Of a stretch of DNA of 32,758 bases, positions 25,879-31,367 are shown one piece after another. The position numbers were made by a program, and so were the translations under genes. Below the pieces are notes generated by a model. The model did not search any database, was not told the origin of the DNA, and was given only the letters and a program-made list of their open reading frames with translations. Origin of the DNA: Clostridia bacterium (GTDB lineage: Bacteria; Bacillota; Clostridia; Oscillospirales; Acutalibacteraceae); NCBI GenBank assembly GCA_024692685.1, contig JAILMJ010000028.1:1-32758 (forward strand), in the 5' to 3' direction. The number at the start of each line of letters is the position of its first letter. The first letter of the stretch is position 1.

Positions 25879-26259
25879 TTATTTAAGCTCTACCTTTGCG
25901 CCGACTTCTTCAAGTTTTGCCTTCATGCCTTCAGCGTCATCCTTGGAAACTGCTTCCTTGATGGGCTTCGGAGCACCGTCAACAAGAGCCTTTGCCTCAG
26001 CAAGGCCGAGACCGGTGATCTCACGGACAACCTTGATAACCTTAATCTTTTCTGCGCCAACCTCAGCGAGGATAACGTCAAACTCGGATTTCTCTTCAGC
26101 GGCAGCTGCTGCACCGCCGTCAGCGGGAGCTGCTACTGCAACAGCGGCAGCGGCGGAAACGCCGAACTCTTCTTCTACCGCATGAACGAGCTCTGAAAGC
26201 TCAAGAACTGTAAGAACTTTGATTTCTTCAATTATAGCATTAATTTTATCTGATGCCAT
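25879..26259 (-). CDS. rplL: 50S ribosomal protein L7/L12
   Basis: Stalk protein that recruits translation factors, 126 residues. The N-terminal dimerisation helices ([20 protein letters not shown]) are followed by an Ala/Gly-rich hinge and a C-terminal factor-binding domain with [20 protein letters not shown] and ending [11 protein letters not shown]. Thirty bp separate it from rplJ. It is the last gene of its transcript: a terminator follows at once, and rpoB, the usual neighbour, is absent. Confidence 0.98.
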   Translation of the reverse strand: MASDKINAIIEEIKVLTVLELSELVHAVEEEFGVSAAAAVAVAAPADGGAAAAAEEKSEFDVILAEVGAEKIKVIKVVREITGLGLAEAKALVDGAPKPIKEAVSKDDAEGMKAKLEEVGAKVELK

Positions 26260-26289
26260 TTTATTTTCCTCCGTTTAAATATTCAGTAA

Positions 26290-27012
26290 TTATTCTGCTG
26301 CCGGTGCTTCCTCAGCGGGAGCTGCTTCTTCAGCGGGAGCTGCTTCTTCAGCGGGAACTGCTTCTTCAGCGGGAGCTGCTTCTTCAGCGGGAGCTGCTTC
26401 CTCAGCGGGAGCTGCTTCTTCAGCGGGAGCTGCTTCTTCAGCGGGAGCTACTTCTTCAGCAGGAGCTGCTTCCTCAGCGGGGGCTGCTTCCTCAGCTGCA
26501 GGAGCGTCACATGCTTCTACGCCGCCCTTGTCAACGATGGCCTGGACTGCGCGTGCGAAGGATGCGATGGGTGCGTTGAATGCGTTGCATACTGTTGCAA
26601 GAAGGACTTCTCTGGTGGGAAGTTTTGCAAGACTCTCGATAGTAGCCAGGTCGATAACCTTACCGTCGAGATAACCGCTCTTAAGCGTGAAGTTTTTGTG
26701 CGTGCTTGCATACTTAGAGAGAATTCTTGCTGCTGCCGTGTGATCCTCGGGGCTGATGGCGATAGCCGTTGTGCCTTCGAGTACACTGCAAAGATCTTCA
26801 AGGCCTATGCTTTTTGCTGCGATGCCGAGAAGAGTGTTCTTAACTACGGAATACTTAATGCCTGCTTCGCGAAGCTCTTTACGCAGAGCTGTATCCTCAG
26901 CAACATTAATACCCTTATAGTCGACAACAACACCGGCTACCGAAGCTTTGATAGTGTCCTGGAGATCGGCAACGATTTGCTTCTTTTGCTCTAAGACTTT
27001 TTCGCTGGGCAT
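26290..27012 (-). CDS. rplJ: 50S ribosomal protein L10 with a long repetitive acidic tail
   Basis: Base of the ribosomal stalk; anchors L7/L12 dimers to 23S rRNA and autoregulates its operon. The first 170 or so residues are an ordinary L10 (KKQIVADLQDTIKASVAGVV, REAGIKYSVVKNTLLGIAAK, LKSGYLDGKVIDLATIESLA, PTREVLLATVCNAFNAPIAS). The protein then continues to 240 residues with ten near-perfect EEAAPA hexapeptides (residues 174-233, variants EEVAPA and EEAVPA) and a final EEAPAAE. L10 proteins are usually about 165-175 residues. The tail immediately follows the helix that binds L7/L12 and resembles the Ala/Pro/Glu linker of mobile stalks. Confidence 0.97.
   Translation of the reverse strand: MPSEKVLEQKKQIVADLQDTIKASVAGVVVDYKGINVAEDTALRKELREAGIKYSVVKNTLLGIAAKSIGLEDLCSVLEGTTAIAISPEDHTAAARILSKYASTHKNFTLKSGYLDGKVIDLATIESLAKLPTREVLLATVCNAFNAPIASFARAVQAIVDKGGVEACDAPAAEEAAPAEEAAPAEEVAPAEEAAPAEEAAPAEEAAPAEEAAPAEEAVPAEEAAPAEEAAPAEEAPAAE
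26314..26493 (-). repeat. 18-bp tandem repeat encoding the L10 tail (10 units)
   Basis: Ten in-frame 18-bp units, each encoding EEAAPA or a one-residue variant, occupy the 3' part of rplJ. Units differ mostly at synonymous sites (TCT/TCC on the plus strand and a few others). This suggests slippage or recombination expansion that is kept in frame. Confidence 0.93.
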
Positions 27013-27081
27013 TTTCTGTTTTCACCTCCATGCGGATTGTTAAACAACGCTGTCTTTTAAGTTCTCAGGAGGACTTTAATA

Positions 27082-27115
27082 AAGTAAAAGCCCTTCCCGC
27101 AAAACCGGAAAGGGC
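27082..27115 (-). terminator. Attenuator terminator of the rplJ leader
   Basis: GCCCTT/AAGGGC outer stem with an inner CCG/CGG pairing (27090-27115), followed on the minus strand by CTTTTACTTT, 70-80 nt before the rplJ start. It is part of the L10 leader switch. Confidence 0.75.
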
Positions 27116-27203
27116 ATAAAAACTCAAAAAGTTTAATTTCCTTTCTCGGCAGGCGGCTTATGCCATTATGCCAGCAGGCACCTGCTGTCTTCAAAAGAAC
27201 AGC
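27082..27203 (-). ncRNA. L10 leader RNA (ribosomal protein autoregulatory element)
   Basis: This lies between the promoter 27210-27238 and rplJ. The minus strand carries the conserved L10-leader elements GACAGCAGGTGCC and, about 25 nt later, GCCTGCCGAG, which pair around an internal hairpin to form the L10(L12)4-binding fold known in Firmicutes. Downstream, a stem (27090-27095 with 27110-27115 plus an inner CCG/CGG pairing) followed by TTTTACTTT forms the attenuator/terminator. The expected control is that excess L10(L12)4 promotes termination before rplJ. The identification rests on motif memory, not a covariance search. Confidence 0.85.
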
Positions 27204-27209
27204 ATTGGT

Positions 27210-27238
27210 ATGTTAACACACATTTTACTGCGTGTCAA
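27210..27238 (-). promoter_or_regulatory. Promoter of rplJ-rplL
   Basis: A perfect TTGACA (27233-27238) and TAACAT (27210-27215) lie 17 bp apart, 14 bp beyond the rplA stop. It gives the stalk genes a transcript independent of rplK-rplA. Confidence 0.8.
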
Positions 27239-27252
27239 GTGCTTTTTCTGTC

Positions 27253-27960
27253 TCAGTTCAAGGTAACTGTGCCGACCTTGTTGGGATTGAGCTTGATGCC
27301 GGGGCCCATTGTGGTGGCGACTACGCATGAACGGATGTAAGTGCCCTTTGATGCGGCGGGCTTTGCCTTGATGATGGCGTCAAGAAGAGTGTTGAAGTTC
27401 TCAACGAGTTTCTCTTCGCCGAAGGAAACCTTGCCGATGGGGCAATGGATGATATTGGTCTTGTCAAGACGGTACTCAATCTTACCTGCCTTGGCTTCGG
27501 TAACTGCCTTGCCTACGTCGGGAGTTACTGTGCCTGCTTTGGGGCTGGGCATAAGTCCGCGGGGGCCGAGAACCTTACCGAGACGGCCGACAAGTCCCAT
27601 CATGTTGGGCGCTGCGATACAAACATCAAAGTCCATAAAGCCTTCACCCTGAATCTTTGCTACGAGATCCTCAGCGCCGACTATCTCAGCACCTGCCGCT
27701 GTTGCCGCGTCGGCTTCCGCGCCCTTGGCAAAAACAGCTACTCTCACGGTACGGCCTGTTCCGTTAGGAAGAACGACGGCGCCGCGAACCTGCTGATCGG
27801 CGTGACGGGAGTCAACACCGAGACGTACATGGACCTCAACTGTCTCATCAAACTTTGCGCTCGCTGTTTTTACTGCAAGTGCAAGAGCTTCATTTGTATC
27901 ATAGAGAGTTGCTTTTTCAATGAGCTTGGTGCTCTCAGTATATTTTTTTCCGTGTTTCAT
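27253..27960 (-). CDS. rplA: 50S ribosomal protein L1
   Basis: L1-stalk protein that helps release deacylated tRNA and, as a free protein, represses rplK-rplA translation. It has 235 residues, starting [20 protein letters not shown]. Motifs include [39 protein letters not shown] and [16 protein letters not shown]. The predicted L1 target hairpin lies before rplK (28464-28496). Confidence 0.98.
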   Translation of the reverse strand: MKHGKKYTESTKLIEKATLYDTNEALALAVKTASAKFDETVEVHVRLGVDSRHADQQVRGAVVLPNGTGRTVRVAVFAKGAEADAATAAGAEIVGAEDLVAKIQGEGFMDFDVCIAAPNMMGLVGRLGKVLGPRGLMPSPKAGTVTPDVGKAVTEAKAGKIEYRLDKTNIIHCPIGKVSFGEEKLVENFNTLLDAIIKAKPAASKGTYIRSCVVATTMGPGIKLNPNKVGTVTLN

Positions 27961-28016
27961 TATTTATTTTCCTCCCAATATGTGGTTAATCGGATTATTC
28001 CTCCCACTGTTTGCAA

Positions 28017-28442
28017 TCAATCGGATACTACGACGCCCATGCTGCGGGCTGTACCGGCTATCATACTCATAGCGGTCTCAACTGAAGCAGCGTTAAGGTC
28101 TTTCATCTTTGTCTCAGCGATCTTACGAATCTGCTCGCTTGTGATTGTTGCAACCTTGGTTTTGTTGGGAACACCTGAACCGCTTTCTATACCGCATGCC
28201 TTCTTGATAAGAACAGCCGCGGGAGGGGTCTTGGTAATAAAACTGAATGTGCGGTCGGCATAGACTGTGATGACAACGGGGATGATAAGACCCATATCAT
28301 TCTTGGTGCGCTCATTGAATTCCTTTGTGAAGGACATAATGTTAACACCGTGCTGGCCGAGTGCGGGACCTACAGGGGGAGCCGGAGTGGCCTTGCCTGC
28401 GGGAATCTGTAATTTGATTAAGCCTACAACTTTCTGTGCCAT
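28017..28442 (-). CDS. rplK: 50S ribosomal protein L11
   Basis: Binds the GTPase-associated centre of 23S rRNA and mediates stringent-response activation. The start at 28442 has GGAGG seven bases upstream and gives 141 residues, the normal size. A longer reading from 28529 would run through the leader hairpins. The N-terminal [20 protein letters not shown], the thiostrepton-contact region, and the C-terminal [13 protein letters not shown] are intact. Confidence 0.98.
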   Translation of the reverse strand: MAQKVVGLIKLQIPAGKATPAPPVGPALGQHGVNIMSFTKEFNERTKNDMGLIIPVVITVYADRTFSFITKTPPAAVLIKKACGIESGSGVPNKTKVATITSEQIRKIAETKMKDLNAASVETAMSMIAGTARSMGVVVSD

Positions 28443-28463
28443 AATTGTAACCTCCAATAAAAT

Positions 28464-28496
28464 GTGGTGAACTGCGGAGCCTTTCGCTCCTCCCAC
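28464..28496 (-). promoter_or_regulatory. L1-binding leader hairpin upstream of rplK
   Basis: On the minus strand GTGGGAG and, about 20 nt later, CTCCGCA followed by CACCAC build a GTGG/CCAC outer stem, an internal loop and a GAGC/GCTC hairpin with a GAAA loop. This is the known 23S-mimicking L1 target form: GUGGGAG opposite CCGCA...ACCAC. The site ends 21 nt before the rplK start, so bound L1 would block translation. A second hairpin (CCGCC/GGCGG, 28504-28519) precedes it. Confidence 0.75.
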
Positions 28497-28572
28497 GAAG
28501 CCGCCGCCTGAAAGGGCGGGACTGCGCATAACGCGCTAAATTTGAAAGGGAAATACCCCCAAATTACCGTGA

Positions 28573-29121
28573 TTATTCGGCAAGCTCTACCTGATCAAGC
28601 TCAAGCTCAACTATGGTTTCCTTGCCAAAAAGTGCGGAAACTGCGACCTTGACGGAATTGTTATCAAGATCAATCTCCTGTACAACTCCCGTGAAGCCGT
28701 CAAACATATCGTCCACAATGTTGACCTCATCGCCGACATTATAGGAAACTTCAACAACTTTCTTCTCGACTCCGAGCCTGATAACTTCTTCGTCGGAAAG
28801 GGGAATTGCTTTGTTTTCGGGACCTACAAAACCCGTAACGCCTCTTGTGTTTCTGATAAGAAGCCAGGTTTCGTCGCTCATCTTGGGGCGGTTATCCCTG
28901 TCAAACTCAACAGCGACTTTAACGAGAACATAGCCGGGGAAGAGCTTGCGCTCGACCTCTTCCTTGCTTTCGGCGTCCTGCACGATTTCCACGGGGATCA
29001 TAACCTCAAGGATCTGGTCCTGCATCTTGCGGTTTTCGACCACTTTTTCTATATTGGTCTTAACCTTGTTTTCGTAGCCGGAATAGGTATGAATTACATA
29101 CCATCTTGTCTCAGCAGACAT
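28573..29121 (-). CDS. nusG: Transcription termination/antitermination factor NusG
   Basis: Binds RNA polymerase and couples it to Rho, S10 or the ribosome; 182 residues. The N-terminal NGN domain has WYVIHTYSGYENKVKTNIEK and LFPGYVLVKVAVEFD with VRNTRGVTGFVGP-type residues (IRNTRGVTGFVGPENKA). The C-terminal KOW domain is NVGDEVNIVDDMFDGFTGVV. It lies 16 bp after secE; a 130-bp leader separates it from rplK. Confidence 0.98.
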   Translation of the reverse strand: MSAETRWYVIHTYSGYENKVKTNIEKVVENRKMQDQILEVMIPVEIVQDAESKEEVERKLFPGYVLVKVAVEFDRDNRPKMSDETWLLIRNTRGVTGFVGPENKAIPLSDEEVIRLGVEKKVVEVSYNVGDEVNIVDDMFDGFTGVVQEIDLDNNSVKVAVSALFGKETIVELELDQVELAE

Positions 29122-29137
29122 CTTTTTTCCTCCCGGA

Positions 29138-29533
29138 TCAGAAGATAAAGAAATTCTTCAGGGCAGCCATACCGGCTGTTGCAGCCTCTGTTGCCGCCTC
29201 GGTGGCAGCCTCAGTCGTGCTGACGGAATCGCCCACGTTTTCCGCGGCTTTCTCAAGAAGAGAAATCAGGAATGCGAGGAGCTGGTCAACTGCGAATATC
29301 GCCACGCCGCAGATTGCGACAGCCACAAGAACCACTAAGGTTGACTTGACAACTGTCTTTCCATCGGGCCAAACGATTTTCTTAATCTCGCCTTTGATGT
29401 CTTTGAAGAACTTTTTGATTGCCTTGCCTGCTCTGACAAACCAATTACCGTTGGGATTGGCAGGCTTCTTCTGCTTTTTGTTTTCTGCGGCGGCAACCTT
29501 TTCAGCAGCTTGGGAAACTTCCTTCTTAGCCAT
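29138..29533 (-). CDS. secE: Protein translocase subunit SecE with an Ala/Thr-rich C-terminal tail
   Basis: Clamp subunit of SecYEG in the cytoplasmic membrane. The 131 residues contain a charged N-terminal part, the amphipathic helix FFKDIKGEIKKIVWPDGKTV (the SecE signature with KKIVWP) and one transmembrane helix (STLVVLVAVAICGVAIFAV). Bacterial single-TM SecE proteins normally end soon after that helix. Here about 30 extra residues follow, including three TEAA repeats and a hydrophobic end (MAALKNFFIF). The role of the tail is unknown. Confidence 0.96.
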   Translation of the reverse strand: MAKKEVSQAAEKVAAAENKKQKKPANPNGNWFVRAGKAIKKFFKDIKGEIKKIVWPDGKTVVKSTLVVLVAVAICGVAIFAVDQLLAFLISLLEKAAENVGDSVSTTEAATEAATEAATAGMAALKNFFIF

Positions 29534-29549
29534 TAGGTTTACCTCCCGA

Positions 29550-29714
29550 TTACTTGGACTCTCTGTGAAGAGTGTGTTTTCTGCAGAAGCGGCAGTACTT
29601 GTTCATCTCAAGTCTGTCCGGGCTGTTCTGCTTGTTTTTCATTGTGTTGTAATTGCGCTGTTTGCATTCGGTGCAAGCAAGTGTAATCTTGACTCTTTTA
29701 CCGTTAGCAGCCAT
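29550..29714 (-). CDS. rpmG: 50S ribosomal protein L33, zinc-binding form
   Basis: A 54-residue protein read from ATG 29712-29714 to TAA 29550-29552. It starts [18 protein letters not shown]. Two CxxC pairs (Cys14/Cys17 and Cys41/Cys44) make it the zinc-containing L33 type. The gene is preceded by AACGGAGG and lies 16 bp before secE. The order rpmG-secE-nusG is standard in Firmicutes. Confidence 0.97.
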   Translation of the reverse strand: MAANGKRVKITLACTECKQRNYNTMKNKQNSPDRLEMNKYCRFCRKHTLHRESK

Positions 29715-29719
29715 GAGCG

Positions 29720-29912
29720 GCACCTCCGTTATTGGAATTTTTGAGCTTCAGCCGCAGTCTATCAGGCAACCGCCGTGAAACTCAGGCCTCCCTCTGCAAT
29801 TATAAGCGGAAACGCTTTGATATCAACGCCGGGCGATACGGACTGTCCGTGTTTTTCGCCGGGGATTTCTCCGTTTCCGAAGGGCGCAAAAAATAAACCC
29901 TCGCGCAGAGGT
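29720..29912 (-). promoter_or_regulatory. Structured 5' leader of rpmG-secE-nusG-rplK-rplA
   Basis: About 190 nt lie between the promoter and rpmG with no gene. A nested fold is visible: an outer 8-bp stem (29807-29814 with 29872-29879), an inner 5-bp stem (29832-29836 with 29856-29860) and an apical ACGGA/TCCGT hairpin (29838-29842 with 29846-29850). The arrangement looks like a conserved RNA domain, but I recognise no family. At the very 5' end is a small CCTC/GAGG hairpin followed by a T-rich stretch. Confidence 0.55.
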
Positions 29913-29918
29913 AGGGTT

Positions 29919-29947
29919 ATAATATCACACTTTTAATACCCCGTCAA
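29919..29947 (-). promoter_or_regulatory. Promoter of rpmG-secE-nusG-rplK-rplA
   Basis: TTGACG (29942-29947) and TATTAT (29919-29924) lie 17 bp apart on the minus strand, in AT-rich DNA, with a predicted start near 29912. Confidence 0.8.
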
Positions 29948-30132
29948 GCATTTTTTTGCCCTTTGCTCATATTTTATTATTATATATACCTTATTAGACA
30001 CATTATACAGTGTACGCGTCCCGCATATCCTCCTAAAGCAATCAAGATATACGAAAAAAACTTTTAAATAATAATTGTCGGTTTTCGTACCGATAACGGA
30101 ACCGGCATATTATTCCGCTCCGGAATATGTTG

Positions 30133-30161
30133 TTGACAAATATCAATACAGTTGATAAAAT
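30133..30161 (+). promoter_or_regulatory. Promoter reading toward tRNA-Pro
   Basis: A perfect TTGACA (30133-30138) and TAAAAT (30156-30161) are 17 bp apart, about 315 bp upstream of tRNA-Pro on the same strand. It follows a CTC-looped ATTCCG/CGGAAT hairpin. No closer consensus promoter to the tRNA was seen. Confidence 0.75.
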
Positions 30162-30476
30162 AGCAAAAGAAAAAGACCGCGCACTTACGTAAACAAGACA
30201 TCGCGGCGACGCAAGCAAACTGAGCGCAGCCGTGTATTGAACAGCGCGCTTGGCTGAAAACAAGAAATTTATCTAAATCCATTTTTCGGGGTGTGGCGCA
30301 GGTGGTCGAACCGCCGAAGTGCCGCCGGTGGCGGATGAAGCGAGGCGGTGAGATGAAGAAACAAGGAGAACTGCGAAGTGAACCAACGAGCAGGGCGACT
30401 ATGTTTCTGAGGGAAGCGCAGCGGATTGTCTGATGTAAGCGAAAAAGGATTGCACAACATAACAATTTAATATCAG
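30162..30476 (+). other. Predicted transcribed spacer of unknown function before tRNA-Pro
   Basis: These 315 bp are richer in GC than the AT-rich sequence on both sides and hold no reading frame with a ribosome-binding site. It contains a near-copy of the tRNA-Pro 5' end (30287-30306) and a perfect CCGCC/GGCGG hairpin (30322-30326 with 30330-30334). It also has purine-rich stretches of recurring GAAG, GCGA and GAGC words. It could be tRNA precursor leader, an unrecognised RNA, or decayed mobile DNA. Confidence 0.4.
30287..30306 (+). repeat. Partial copy of the tRNA-Pro 5' end
   Basis: Nineteen of 20 bases match the first 20 bases of the tRNA-Pro gene (30477-30496), covering the acceptor 5' strand and the start of the D arm. 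The single difference is G for A at base 9. The similarity stops after base 20 and no anticodon or T arm follows, so it is a fragment and not a second tRNA. Confidence 0.7.
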
Positions 30477-30552
30477 CGGGGTGTAGCGCAGGTGGTAGCG
30501 CGCGTGGTTTGGGACCACGAGGCCCAGAGTTCGAATCTCTGCACTCCGACCA
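30477..30552 (+). tRNA. tRNA-Pro, anticodon TGG
   Basis: A full 76-nt cloverleaf with encoded CCA. The acceptor stem CGGGGTG pairs with CACTCCG (one G-U), the D arm is GCGCAGGTGGTAGCGC, the anticodon stem CGTGG/CCACG holds the loop TTTGGGA with anticodon TGG, and the T arm is AGAGTTCGAATCTCT. A73 is the discriminator base, as expected for bacterial tRNA-Pro. Confidence 0.97.
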
Positions 30553-30555
30553 CTC

Positions 30556-30579
30556 AAATCCCTTATATATCAAGGATTT
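30556..30579 (+). other. Dyad resembling a tyrosine-recombinase core site beside tRNA-Pro
   Basis: AAATCCCTT (30556-30564) and AAGGATTT (30572-30579) face each other across a 7-bp spacer. They begin four bases after the tRNA CCA end. Two inverted core-binding arms of 8-9 bp around a 6-8 bp crossover region is the usual layout of integrase attachment cores, and tRNA 3' ends are favoured targets. No integrase gene is in the window, so the role is inferred. Confidence 0.45.
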
Positions 30580-30607
30580 CCGAGATTTATAAGGGATTAT
30601 TTATTTT
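30557..30607 (+). terminator. Terminator after tRNA-Pro
   Basis: A perfect 11-bp stem (30557-30567 with 30588-30598) encloses a 20-nt loop and is followed by ATTTATTTTT. It shares its left arm with the recombinase-like dyad. Confidence 0.8.
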
Positions 30608-30656
30608 TCTGAAAACGACTGAAAATCGTTAAAAAATACCATTTTTATGCAGATGA

Positions 30657-30755
30657 ACGGATATTTTTACGGATATTTGATTTAGTGTTTTCGTCAGTAA
30701 TTTCAACGGTTTATTAAGTAATGATTTTTGTAAAAAAGCGTTCAAACGGATATTT
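30657..30755 (+). repeat. Three direct repeats ACGGATATTT
   Basis: The 10-bp word ACGGATATTT occurs at 30657-30666, 30669-30678 and 30746-30755, all in the same orientation, in AT-rich gene-free DNA between tRNA-Pro and the excisionase remnant. Spaced direct repeats next to a core site are typical of integrase arm-binding or excisionase-binding sites. Chance occurrence in AT-rich DNA is possible but unlikely for three exact copies. Confidence 0.5.
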
Positions 30756-30778
30756 TTTGTAAAATTCCGTGAAAAACA

Positions 30779-30832
30779 AAAAAATCGCCCCTGCCGTGAC
30801 CATTCATTCGGTCTGCGACAGAGGCGGTTTTT
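30779..30832 (-). terminator. Terminator after the excisionase remnant
   Basis: A long imperfect stem (GGCG/CGCC at the base, GACC/GGTC near the loop) spans about 30785-30830. On the minus strand it is followed by a run of seven T residues, the correct direction for the excisionase remnant. Confidence 0.75.
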
Positions 30833-30884
30833 GTCTGTGATGCGTCATAATAATTTCTTCCAATCTATACAGGAATTGCCATCC

Positions 30885-31019
30885 TTAATACTGATTTATG
30901 AAATTATCGAATGTTTCTTTTCTTACAAGAACATTCTTTGTGCCGGGAATAACGGGAATGTTGTTCTCTTTGATGAGGTTGCGAACGCTCTGCTCCGACA
31001 TGCAGAGCAACTGGGACAT
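30885..31019 (-). pseudogene. Excisionase-like helix-turn-helix remnant
   Basis: From ATG 31017-31019 a 44-residue frame reads MSQLLCMSEQSVRNLIKENN, then IPVIPGTKNVLVRKETFDNF and INQY. The pattern (helix-turn-helix SEQSVRNLIKENNIPV, then a wing and LVRKETFDNFI) is that of Xis/MerR-like excisionases, which direct excision of integrated elements and normally have 55-70 residues. Immediately upstream in the same frame the codons read VYTTK then TAA. A family-typical Glu codon (GAA) here would need only one base change to TAA, so the gene looks interrupted at its N-terminus. No ribosome-binding site precedes the internal ATG. The family call is from sequence pattern; the nonsense mutation is inference. 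Confidence 0.62.
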
Positions 31020-31036
31020 TTACTTTGTGGTATAAA

Positions 31037-31180
31037 CTAACAAAACGGTAATAACACCTTCATTCCCGGCCGGAAAAAATGAGCATTCTGCGGGCGCACA
31101 GCGTATACGCCGGTAATCATCACGCCGGCGAGCATAACGGCGCAGAGCAATATTGCAAGCGCCTTTTTAAGTGATTTCAT
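31037..31180 (-). pseudogene. Truncated secreted-protein gene (signal peptide only)
   Basis: The ATG at 31178-31180 has AGGAGG six bases upstream and a promoter at 31244-31271, so the front end is a proper gene. The product is 47 residues: MKSLKKALAILLCAVMLAGV then MITGVYA, a clear signal peptide with a likely cut after VYA, and about 20 residues (VRPQNAHFFRPGMKVLLPFC) before TAG. The mature part is too short and featureless to be functional. It runs straight into the excisionase remnant, so the original gene was probably cut by insertion or deletion. A genuine tiny secreted peptide is the alternative. Confidence 0.6.
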
Positions 31181-31243
31181 ATTCTGCCTCCTGTCTGAGA
31201 GAAAACGGGGTTTATACTGTAACAAAACAGGTCATGTGTCTTA

Positions 31244-31271
31244 ATTATACCACCCGCAGATTAAAAATCAA
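31244..31271 (-). promoter_or_regulatory. Promoter of the truncated secreted-protein gene
   Basis: TTGATT (31266-31271) and a perfect TATAAT (31244-31249) are 16 bp apart on the minus strand, about 65 bp before the start codon. Confidence 0.7.
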
Positions 31272-31315
31272 TATAAAATGCAAAGCGGATGATATATCCG
31301 CAGATAATCCGGAGC

Positions 31316-31352
31316 ATACAAAAAGGGCCTGCACCCGGGGTGCAGGCCCTTT
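31316..31352 (-). terminator. Terminator after the short-chain dehydrogenase gene
   Basis: A perfect 14-bp GC-rich stem (31322-31335 with 31339-31352) with a 3-nt loop, followed on the minus strand by CTTTTTG, starts 16 bp after the gene's stop. Confidence 0.9.
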
Positions 31353-31367
31353 GAGAGCAATACTTAA

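Noticed and set aside
26314-26493. Considered as a CRISPR-like or VNTR non-coding array
   Set aside because: The units are directly adjacent with no spacers, 18 bp long and in frame inside rplJ, so it is a coding tandem repeat.
26253-26579. A plus-strand frame rich in QRELLL repeats
   Set aside because: It is a mirror of the 18-bp repeats in rplJ read in the antisense frame.
27445-28263. A 272-codon plus-strand frame over rplA and rplK
   Set aside because: It is antisense to two certain ribosomal protein genes and spans their intergenic gap; no promoter or ribosome-binding site was seen.
29998-30013. Imperfect palindrome ACAC...GTGT as a possible operator
   Set aside because: It is only 4 bp per arm, has no regulator gene nearby and lies in AT-rich DNA where such words are frequent.
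30064-30573. A 169-codon minus-strand frame across the tRNA-Pro region
   Set aside because: It reads antisense through the tRNA, giving the well-known artefact peptide with SECRDSNSGPRGPKPRALP, and it runs across the terminator. No ribosome-binding site supports it.
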